From an uncultured Euryhalocaulis sp. (GTDB lineage Bacteria; Pseudomonadota; Alphaproteobacteria; Caulobacterales; Maricaulaceae), in contig CAJXKJ010000005.1 of the NCBI GenBank assembly GCA_913055605.1, positions 40,952 to 104,951 on the forward strand: a stretch of 64,000 nucleotides of DNA, written 5' to 3'. This document shows, in pieces, positions 40,958-49,400 of the stretch. Each line of letters begins with the position of its first letter. Positions within the stretch are counted from its first letter, which is position 1. The notes under the pieces are model-generated. The model did no database searches. It saw nothing but the letters and a program-made list of their open reading frames with translations, and was not told the DNA's origin. Both the position numbers and the translations under genes were made by a program.

Positions 40958-43453
40958 ATGACCACCACCCGCAAATCTCTGGGCGCCGCCCGCCGCTCCG
41001 CCGCCGCCGCGGCGATCGGTCTGGTCCTGGCCGCCCCCGCCGCTGCCGAGGAGGGCCGCGAGGCCGTCGTGGAGGACGCGCTGGCCGAGGTCGGCAAGCA
41101 CTGGACGCTGCTGGAGGACAATTGCGTGGAGTGTCACAACTTCACCGACTGGGCCGGCGGCGTGGCGTTCGACACGATGAGCGCCGACATGGTGCCCGAC
41201 GACGCCGAGATCTGGGAGGAAGCGGTCCGCCGCATGCGCGGCGGCCTGATGCCGCCCCCGGGCAAGGCCCAGCCGACCCCCGAAGCGCGGCACGAAATGG
41301 TCATGGCGCTGGAAAGCGCGCTGGACGCTGCGGCGTCGGAGCCCGAGCCCGGCCATGTCGGCCTGCACCGCCTGAACCGCAGCGAATACGAACACGCCGT
41401 GATGGACCTGCTGGGTCTGGAGATCGACGCGGCCGACTATCTGCCCCAGGACGCGGTCTCCGGCGGCTTCGACAATATCGCGGAACTGCTGCGCGTCTCC
41501 TCCACCTTCCTGGACCAGTACATCACCGCCGCGCGCGAGGTCAGTGTGAAGGCGGTCGGCGGCGCGCCGTCCAAGCCGGTCTATGAGGCATTCTTCGCCC
41601 CGCCGGGCGACCAGAGCCTGCGTCTGGCCGGCATGCCGCCGGGCACGCGCGGCGGCGTCATGGTGGAATACACCTTCCCCGCCGACGGCGTGTACGAGTT
41701 CGCGGTGGAGAATATGGGCACGGCCCGTTACGTCCACGGCTTCGACTATCCCAACACGGTGATCATCACGGTCGACGACGAGCGGGTGTTCGAGGCCGAT
41801 ATCGGCGGCGAGAAGGATTTCCGCGCCATCGACCAGGAGCAGTATTACGCGCTGCAGGAGATCGAGGACCGGTTCCGCAATATCCGTGTGCCGGTAAAGG
41901 CCGGGACGCGCCGCGTTGCGGCGACCTTCGTCGCGCGCACCTATTCGGCGTCCGACGACCGGCTGCAGTCCTTCTATCCGATCGCCGGGCGCGAACGCGA
42001 TCCGGTCGTCGGCAAATTCTCCATCACCGGCCCGTTCGAGCCGGGCGCGGTGGCCGACACCGAAAGCCGCCGCCGCATCTTCACCTGCCGGCCCGAAGCC
42101 GGCGGCGACGGGGAGGCCTGCGCGCGGGAGATTCTGCAGCGCCTGGCCCACAAGGCCTATCGCCGCCCGGTGACGGACGCCGACATCGCGCCGCTGATGG
42201 AATTCTATCGCGGCGGGCGCGACCGCGCCGGGTTCGAAACCGGAATCCAGCGCGGCGTCATGGCGATCCTCGCCTCGCCGAACTTCCTGTACCGCGCGGC
42301 CCAGCCGCCGCAGGACGCCCAGCCCGGCGACGTCTACCAGGTCTCCGATCTGGACCTGGCCTCGCGCCTGTCCTTCTTCGTTTGGGGCTCCATGCCGGAC
42401 GACGAGCTGCTGCGCGCCGCCGAGGCCGGGGAGCTCAGCGACCCGAAAACGCTGGGCAAACAGGTCGACCGCATGCTGGCCGATCCGCGCGCCGAGCGGC
42501 TGGTCGACGGTTACGCGATGCAATGGCTGCGCGTCGACGACATCGAATCCCACGCCACGCCGAACCCCGGCCGCTATCCCGATTTCGACGAGACGCTGCT
42601 GTCCGCCTTCAAGACGGAGATGCAGCTCTACCTGTCCAGCATCCTCTTGGACGACCGCAGCGTCATCGACCTGATGACGGCGGACCATACGTTCGTGAAC
42701 GAGCGTCTGGCCAAGCACTACGACCTGCCGCTGGCGATGGGTCAGGACTTCCAGCGCGTGAAACTGGAAGACCCCGCCCGCTTCGGCCTGCTGGGCAAGG
42801 GCGCAATCCTGACCGCCACCTCCTATCCGCACCGCACCTCGCCGGTGCTGCGCGGGGCGTGGATTCTGGAAAACCTGATGGGCACGCCGCCCGCCGCGCC
42901 GCCGCCGGGCGTCGACACCAATCTGGCCGACGACGATGGCGGGCCGACCGCGGCGGCCACCGTGCGCGCCATGCTGGAACAGCACCGCGCCGACCCGACC
43001 TGCAATTCCTGCCACGGCGTCATGGACCCGCTGGGCGTGGCGCTGGAGAATTTCGACGCCCTCGGCGCATGGCGTGAGCGCGACCGCTTCGCCGGCGCGC
43101 CCATCGCGGCCGACGGCGAGCTGGCCATCGGCGCACCGGTCGACGGCCCGGTGGCGCTGCGCGAGGCGCTGATCGCCGAGCCGCAGGAATTCGTCCGCAC
43201 GATGACCGAAAAGCTGCTGAGCTACGGGCTCGGCCGCAACCTGGCCCATACCGACATGCCGACCGTCCGCGCCATCGCCCGCGATGCGGCGGCGGAGGAT
43301 TATCACTTCGCGGCGCTTGTCCGCGGCGTGGTGCTCAGCCGCCAGTTCCGCAGCCAGCGCGTTCCCGCCGTGGAGGATTCCGCCGCAATGAACGACGGCG
43401 GGACCGAGTGTGCGACGGATCTGAGCGAAGAAGGAGACCGCTCGTGTACGTAA
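40958..43453 (+). CDS. DUF1592-type diheme cytochrome c protein (cassette A)
   Basis: An 831-residue exported protein with the multi-DUF architecture (c-type haem region and DUF1587, DUF1595, DUF1592, DUF1588, DUF1585 in order) known from Planctomycetes, Myxococcota and some Proteobacteria. A signal peptide is followed by CVECH (C56-H60) in NCVECHNFTDWAGGVAFD; a second haem motif CNSCH is at 682-686 in TCNSCHGVMDPLGVALENFD. GLHRLNRSEYEHAVMDLLG, QRLAHKAYRRPVTDADI, ASRLSFFVWGSMPDDELL, TSPVLRGAWILENLMGTPPAAPPP and LLSYGLGRN mark the domains. Family function is unknown; a periplasmic electron-transfer or oxidative role is inferred. Overlaps DUF1552 by 10 bases. Confidence 0.92.
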   Translation: MTTTRKSLGAARRSAAAAAIGLVLAAPAAAEEGREAVVEDALAEVGKHWTLLEDNCVECHNFTDWAGGVAFDTMSADMVPDDAEIWEEAVRRMRGGLMPPPGKAQPTPEARHEMVMALESALDAAASEPEPGHVGLHRLNRSEYEHAVMDLLGLEIDAADYLPQDAVSGGFDNIAELLRVSSTFLDQYITAAREVSVKAVGGAPSKPVYEAFFAPPGDQSLRLAGMPPGTRGGVMVEYTFPADGVYEFAVENMGTARYVHGFDYPNTVIITVDDERVFEADIGGEKDFRAIDQEQYYALQEIEDRFRNIRVPVKAGTRRVAATFVARTYSASDDRLQSFYPIAGRERDPVVGKFSITGPFEPGAVADTESRRRIFTCRPEAGGDGEACAREILQRLAHKAYRRPVTDADIAPLMEFYRGGRDRAGFETGIQRGVMAILASPNFLYRAAQPPQDAQPGDVYQVSDLDLASRLSFFVWGSMPDDELLRAAEAGELSDPKTLGKQVDRMLADPRAERLVDGYAMQWLRVDDIESHATPNPGRYPDFDETLLSAFKTEMQLYLSSILLDDRSVIDLMTADHTFVNERLAKHYDLPLAMGQDFQRVKLEDPARFGLLGKGAILTATSYPHRTSPVLRGAWILENLMGTPPAAPPPGVDTNLADDDGGPTAAATVRAMLEQHRADPTCNSCHGVMDPLGVALENFDALGAWRERDRFAGAPIAADGELAIGAPVDGPVALREALIAEPQEFVRTMTEKLLSYGLGRNLAHTDMPTVRAIARDAAAEDYHFAALVRGVVLSRQFRSQRVPAVEDSAAMNDGGTECATDLSEEGDRSCT

Positions 43454-44790
43454 GGAAAAAATGCCTGTCCCGGCGCGCGCTGCTGCGCGGCGCCGGCGCC
43501 GCGGTCGCGCTGCCTCTGCTGGACGCGATGGTGCCCGCCTCCACGGCCATGGCCCAGACCGCCGCGGCCGCCAAATCGCGCCTGGGATTCATCTATTTCC
43601 CGCACGGCGCGATCATGGACAACACGATCTTTGGGCCGGAGATGAACGGCTGGACGCCGGATGCGGCGGGCAGAAATTTCGAGTTGAAGACGATCCTGAA
43701 GCCGCTGGAGCCGTTCCGCGACCGGCTGACGATCATCTCCAATATCGACAACGATCCGGCGCGCTCCTCCTCGGTCCACGCCATCACGCCGGGCACCTGG
43801 CTGTCCTGCGTGCGGCCGGCCAAGAGCGCCACGCCCGACGGCGCCCGCACGATCGACCAGGTCGCCGGCGACCATATCGGCCAGGACACGCCCTTCCCGA
43901 CGCTGGAGGTCTCAACCGAGCGCGGCTGGGCGGACGGGTCCTGCGACGGCGCCTATGGCTGCGCCTTCGGCAACACGCTGTCCTTCGCCGACGGCAAGAC
44001 GCCGAACCCGATGGAATACGACGCGCACAAGCTGTTCACCCGCCTGTTCGGCGGCGGCGAAACGCCGGAGGAACGCGCCCTGATCGCCGCCGACCGGTCC
44101 AGCCTGCTGGACTTCGTGCTGGAAGACGCCAAGCGCATGCGCGGCACGCTCGGCGCGGCCGACCGCGTCGTGCTGAACGACTATCTGGAAAATGTGCGGG
44201 AGATCGAACGCCGCGCCGCGATGATGTCGGAGGCCAACGCGGTGTCCGACGACGACCTGCCGGACCTGCCGGCCGGCGTGCCGGACATCGACGGCCAGCT
44301 GCGCCTGATGTTCGACCTGATCGCGCTCGCCTATCAGGCCGACCTCACGCGCGTCGCCTCCTACATGATGGCGGCGGAGGTCTCGGTTCAGACCTATCCG
44401 CATATCGGCATCCCGGAGGCCTTCCACCCGCTGTCGCACCAGCAGCGCGACAAGCCGTCGGTGGAAAAGCTGAAACAGCTGAACACCTATTTCACGGAGG
44501 TCTTCCACGACTTCCTGGTGAAGATGGACTCCATCCCGGCGGGCGACGCGGGGTCGATGCTGGACGCTACGATCCTGATGTACGGCTCCAACATGACCAA
44601 CGGGAACCACGACAATTACCCGCTGCCGATCACGCTTCTGGGCGGCGGCAACGGCACGCTGAAGGGCAACCAGCATCTGGTCCTTCCGGAGCGCACGCCG
44701 CACGCCAACATCCTGCTGTCGATCATGCGCAAGTCCGGCATCCCGCTGGACAGCGTCGGCGACAGCACCGGCGAGATCACGGAGCTCTAG
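43444..44790 (+). CDS. DUF1552 domain protein, Tat-exported (cassette A)
   Basis: A 448-residue DUF1552 protein with Tat signal CLSRRALLRGAGAAVALPLLDAMVPASTAMAQ, then GFIYFPHGAIMDN, LEPFRDRLTIISNIDN, SVHAITPGTWLSC, TIDQVAGDHIG, PFPTLEVSTE and LMYGSNMTNGNHDNYPLPITLLGGGNGTLKGNQHLV. DUF1552 accompanies DUF1592 proteins but its activity is unknown; a periplasmic partner is inferred. The true start is GTG at 43444 (preceded by GAAGGAGA), matching the start of the cassette B paralogue. It overlaps the DUF1592 stop by 10 bases and ends 2 bases before the ankyrin gene. Confidence 0.92.
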   Translation: MYVRKKCLSRRALLRGAGAAVALPLLDAMVPASTAMAQTAAAAKSRLGFIYFPHGAIMDNTIFGPEMNGWTPDAAGRNFELKTILKPLEPFRDRLTIISNIDNDPARSSSVHAITPGTWLSCVRPAKSATPDGARTIDQVAGDHIGQDTPFPTLEVSTERGWADGSCDGAYGCAFGNTLSFADGKTPNPMEYDAHKLFTRLFGGGETPEERALIAADRSSLLDFVLEDAKRMRGTLGAADRVVLNDYLENVREIERRAAMMSEANAVSDDDLPDLPAGVPDIDGQLRLMFDLIALAYQADLTRVASYMMAAEVSVQTYPHIGIPEAFHPLSHQQRDKPSVEKLKQLNTYFTEVFHDFLVKMDSIPAGDAGSMLDATILMYGSNMTNGNHDNYPLPITLLGGGNGTLKGNQHLVLPERTPHANILLSIMRKSGIPLDSVGDSTGEITEL

Positions 44791-44792
44791 GA

Positions 44793-46373
44793 ATGCGCAC
44801 CGCGCTCGCCGCCGCCGTATCTCTCGCCTGTCTGGCCGCCGCCGCGTCCGCATGGGCGGACGAGGCGGCGGACGCCGCTTTGCTGGACGCCGCCCGCGCG
44901 GGCGACGAGGCGGCGGCGCTCGCCAGCCTGAAGGACGGCGCGAACGCGGAGGCCGCCACCGCCGACGGCACCACGGCCCTGCACTGGGCCGCCTTGATGG
45001 GCGAGGGCGAACTGACCAGGGCGCTGCTGCGCCGGGGCGCCGATCCCCTGGCGGTGAACGACTACAACACGACCCCGCTGGCGGCCGCCGCCGAGCGCGC
45101 CGACCCGGAGGTCATCAAGGCCCTGCTGCGCGCGGGCGCCGATCCGGAATCCCCGAACGCCGACGGCCAGACGGCTTTGATGGTCGCGGCCCGCGCCGGC
45201 GATGCGGAATCGGTGCGCCTGCTGATCGACGCCGGCGCCGACGTGAACGCCCAGGAACAGCTGCGCGGCCAGACTGCTTTGATGTGGGCGGCCACCCACC
45301 GGCGCCCGGAAATCGTCGCCCTGCTGCTGGAAGAGGGCGCGGACCCGGACATCCGGTCCTTCCCGACCTTCTTCAAACGCTATGTCACGGCGGAGCCGCG
45401 CGCCCAGTACCGCCCGCATGGCGGCATGGCCGCGGCGCATTTCGCCGGTCGCGAGGGCTGTACCGACTGCATGCGCGCGCTGATGGACGCCGGCGCGGAT
45501 CCCGATATCGGCGACTACAAGGCGATCACGCCGCTGATCATCGCGCTGGAAAACCTGCATTTCGAAACCGCCCGCGTGCTGATCGAGGCCGGCGCCGACC
45601 CGGACAAATGGGACCGCTATGGCCGCTCCCCGCTCTATATGGCGGTGGACATGAACCAGGTGCCCGAGGGCGGGCGGCCGGACATCCCCTCCGCCGACGC
45701 GCTCGGCGGTTACGACATCGCGAAAATGCTGCTGGAGGCCGGGGCCGATCCGAACCCGCGCCTGAAGGCGTTCCCGCCCTATCGGAATCTGTCGAACGAC
45801 CGGGGCTGCGACTCCATGCTGACCATCGGCACGACGCCTCTGGTCCGCGCCGCCAAGGTCGGCGACGCGCCGAGCGTGCAGCTGCTGCTGGAGCACGGCG
45901 CCGACTACACGCTGGAGACGGTGAACGGCATCACGCCCGTGATGGCGGCCGCCGGCCTGAAATCCATCGAGTGCGACATCCGCGGCGGCCGGTCCTATCT
46001 GCATGAGGACGCGGCGCAGAAACAGCACGACGCGCTGAAACTGCTGATCGACGCCGGCGCCGAGGTGAACGAGCACGAAGAGCCGGAGCTGGAAGGCTTC
46101 TATGCGTCCGGCGCCAGCGGCACGCCGCTGCATGGCGCGGCCTTCTGGGGCTGGATGCCGGTGGTCCAGCTGCTGGTGGAAAACGGCGCGAAGATCGACG
46201 CGCTGGACGGGCGCGGGCGCTCCCCCATCGACTCGGCCATGGGCCGCGCCGGCGGGCATGAGCGCGGCGGCCTGATCCTGGTGTTCGAGGACGTGGCCGA
46301 CTATCTGCGCACGAGTTGCGAGGCGCAGGCCGATTGCGAGCCGGTCGAGAATATCGAGGCGGCCGAAAACTAG
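44793..46373 (+). CDS. Periplasmic ankyrin-repeat protein (cassette A)
   Basis: A 526-residue protein: signal peptide MRTALAAAVSLACLAAAASAWA, then about ten ankyrin repeats running to residue 480 (for example DGTTALHWAALMGEGELTRALLRRGADPL, DGQTALMVAARAGDAESVRLLIDAGADVN, QTALMWAATHRRPEIVALLLEEGADPD). Loops between some repeats are long (RSFPTFFKRYVTAEPRAQYRPHGG). The C-terminus is acidic and contains Cys residues. It is a protein-binding scaffold, here in the periplasm. The ATG follows the DUF1552 stop by 2 bases, so it is last in cassette A. Its partner may be one of the other cassette proteins. Confidence 0.92.
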   Translation: MRTALAAAVSLACLAAAASAWADEAADAALLDAARAGDEAAALASLKDGANAEAATADGTTALHWAALMGEGELTRALLRRGADPLAVNDYNTTPLAAAAERADPEVIKALLRAGADPESPNADGQTALMVAARAGDAESVRLLIDAGADVNAQEQLRGQTALMWAATHRRPEIVALLLEEGADPDIRSFPTFFKRYVTAEPRAQYRPHGGMAAAHFAGREGCTDCMRALMDAGADPDIGDYKAITPLIIALENLHFETARVLIEAGADPDKWDRYGRSPLYMAVDMNQVPEGGRPDIPSADALGGYDIAKMLLEAGADPNPRLKAFPPYRNLSNDRGCDSMLTIGTTPLVRAAKVGDAPSVQLLLEHGADYTLETVNGITPVMAAAGLKSIECDIRGGRSYLHEDAAQKQHDALKLLIDAGAEVNEHEEPELEGFYASGASGTPLHGAAFWGWMPVVQLLVENGAKIDALDGRGRSPIDSAMGRAGGHERGGLILVFEDVADYLRTSCEAQADCEPVENIEAAEN

Positions 46374-46403
46374 GCCGTTCTCTGTGCTCTCCGCGTTTTC
46401 AGC

Positions 46404-49400
46404 CTAGAAGCGCCAGCCGAGCGAAACGCTGGCCTTGTGCGACATCGCCTCGCTGGCGATGGCTGCGTCGATGCGCGCGCCCAGCGTGACGCTCTCGGTC
46501 AGGTCGGCATGGAAGCCGACGCCGACTTCCGCCCAGTCGTCCGCATTGTCGGGGCCCAGCACCAGGAAGGGCGCGCCCGCCGCCCCCTGCAGGGTAACAG
46601 CCTGGCTGGCGGTGTTGTCGCCGAAGCTGTGCCGCCACAGCGCCCGCACATCCAGCCCCACATCCGTGCCCCGGATGGAGATCGTGTCGGACGCCGCCAG
46701 GCCCAGCCCGCTGTCCAGTTTCTCATAGTCGCCCGGCGCGACATGCGCGTTCAGGGCGCCCGCGCCGGTCTCCGCCGCCGCGCCCAGGCGCGTGCGCGCA
46801 TAATCCAGCGTCGCCAGCGGCGCGATAATGGGCAGGCCCTCGCCGATTTTGATGCGCCATGCGCCTTCCAGCGACCCGCCCCAGGTCTGGCCCTCGCGCT
46901 CCGCCGTGGCGGTGCGCGACAGGCCGCTCCAGGCGATCCGCCGCGTGGTCTCCACATCGTGCGCGGCGAAGTTCAGCGCGCCGGACAGGCGCGCCGTGCC
47001 GTTGTCCCAGGCGGCGTACAGGCCGGCGTGCACGGTTTCGATCTCCGCGCCGGACAGGCGGGCGTCGATATCGGCCTCGCCGTCCGTGTATCCGAACGCC
47101 ACGCCGCCGGTCACTTCGCCGTCGGCCAGATAGGCGCCCATATCCGCGCCGCCCGCCACGCCGTAATGGGCGTCGTTCATCCGCGCCGCGTTCACGTCGG
47201 TGGACAGCACGCCGGACTCGGCCATCACGCCGCCCCAGATCGCGCCGCGCGATTGCAGGACCGGCACGTCCCGCATGCCGAACCCGGCATGGCGGCTGAC
47301 CGTCTCCGCGAACAGGTCGGAGGCCGCCTGCGCGCCCTGCTGCCAGGTCGCGTGCGCCTCGCCGCTGGCCAAGTCGAACGCCGCCTGCGCCTCGCTCTCG
47401 CTTTGCAGGAACAGCACGGAGTTGAACGTGGCCAGCGCATCGCCCGACTGGGTCAGGCCCTGCAGCCCGCTTGCCGCCTGGCGCTGATTGAAGGTCGCGG
47501 CGGCCCCGGCGAAGGTCGGGGCGCCGTCGCGCCGGATCACCAGACGCACCGCGTTCGGGTCGTATTCCAGCGAACCGCTCAGGAAGAAGGACGGATCGGT
47601 CGTCCCCTCGAACGCCCCGGCCACCCCGCCATCGGCGGTCAGGATCGTGTAGGTCAGCCCGTCTTCGTAGACGATGTCGCTGCTGAGCGGGACCAGCGCC
47701 GCCGTCCCGCCGTTCAGCTGTGCCGCGCCGCTGGCGGCGATCAGGTCGGCCGCGCCCGATGCGTCCGCTTCCACCGTGAAGCTGGAGCCGGGCTGGAACG
47801 CCAGGTCGCCCGCCACCGTCAGCGTGCCGATGGAATTGCCGGGCGAAACTTCGCCCGCAACCGTCAGGCCGGCCGCCGAGCCGGTCCCGGCCAGCGTCGC
47901 GTCCGCCCCGACCGTGACGCCGGACGCCATGGAGCCATTCAGGGTCAGCTGGCCCTGCTGAATCGTTGTCCCGCCGGTGAAGCTGTTGGCGCCGCTGACG
48001 GTCAGCGTCCCGCCGCCCGTCTTGATCATCGACCCGGCGCCGGAGATCGCGCCCGCCTGGGTCGCCGCCCCGCCGGACTGGTTGAAATTCACCGGCCCGT
48101 TCAGCGTCACCGCGTTGCCGATGGACACCCCGTCGGCATAATCGACCGTCGTTCCGCCCGCCGCGATCAGGTCCATGCCGCCCAGCGCGCCATCCGCGGC
48201 CAGGCCCAGCGCGCCTTCGTCCAGGCTGAATTCGCCGTCCAGGTTCAGCGCGCCGCTGACGGTCAGCGTCCCGGTGCCCGCCTTGGCCGCGCCCACCGGC
48301 GTGGCGCTGTCCGACAGCGCGCCGGAGAAGGTCGCCGACGCCCCGCCCGCCACCACGAAGGTCAGGCCCGGGAAGCCGTCGGGGAAGGTCACCGTCTCGG
48401 ACACGTCGGTCCCGTCGGCCAGCGACAGGACGGTGCGATAGATGTCCAGCGTGACGTCGTTGCCGCCCCCGCCCGCGGTGTCGGCCACCGAATAGAGCGT
48501 GCCGGCCGTGTTCAGCCCGGTCCCGGCGGCGAAAGTCCCCGCCACCGCGTCGGTCCCGTCATTGGCGATGACGGTGGCCAGCGTGCGAATCGTCGAATGC
48601 CCGCCAGTCCCGAGCGTCTGCAGGTCCAGCGTGCTGCCTGCGATGTCCACCGTTCCGGTCACATTGATCAGGTCCGCCGCGCCGGTCCCGTCGATCTCCA
48701 CTTCCAGCGTGCCGCTTGAGGTGAAGTCGCCGGTGTTCAGCGTGCCGATGGAATTGCCGGCGCCGACCGTGCCGGCGCTGGTCACCGCGCCGACCGTGCC
48801 GTTACCACCCAGCTTCGCCCCGGCCGCCACGGTGAAATCGAATGCGCCCAGATCGCCGTTGACGTTCAGCAGGCCGTCATTGACCGCGAATGTCCCGCCC
48901 TGGCCGGCCGTGCCGGTCAGGGTCCAGGTCGAATCCCCGGCCTTGGCGAAGGTCTCGAAATTGCGGAACTGGCTGGCCGGGCCGACCCGCGACATGTCGA
49001 AGCTCTGGCTGCCCGACGCGCCGCCGAAGATCAGCGCGTCCGTCCCCGCCGCGCCGTCCACGATCCCGGTCGCCGCGAAGCCGGGGTTCAGGGTCAGCGT
49101 GTCATCCATGCCGGCGAACTGCGCCGCCGTGCCGCCGCCGCCCGTCAGCGTCCCGGCCAGGGTCACCGCGAACGGCGAGGTTCCGCCCATGGTCAGCCCG
49201 GTCCCGCCGGAACTGGTCACGCTGGCCCCGGACTGGATCGCGATGGTCGCGCCGCCGGTCCCATATTGCAGGGCCAGGATACCGCCCGCATCGCCGGCGA
49301 CCGCGCCCGACACCGTGATCGCCAGGCTGGACGAGCCCGCGCCATTGTCGATGTCCAGGCCATAATCCGCCGCCTGGATCGTTCCGCCGACCGCGATGCT

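Noticed and set aside
43461..44792. Open frame running through the DUF1552 gene into the ankyrin gene, which would give a 970-residue fusion
   Set aside because: The upstream part is out of frame with DUF1552 and unlike any protein; the ankyrin protein has its own ATG with a signal peptide at 44793.
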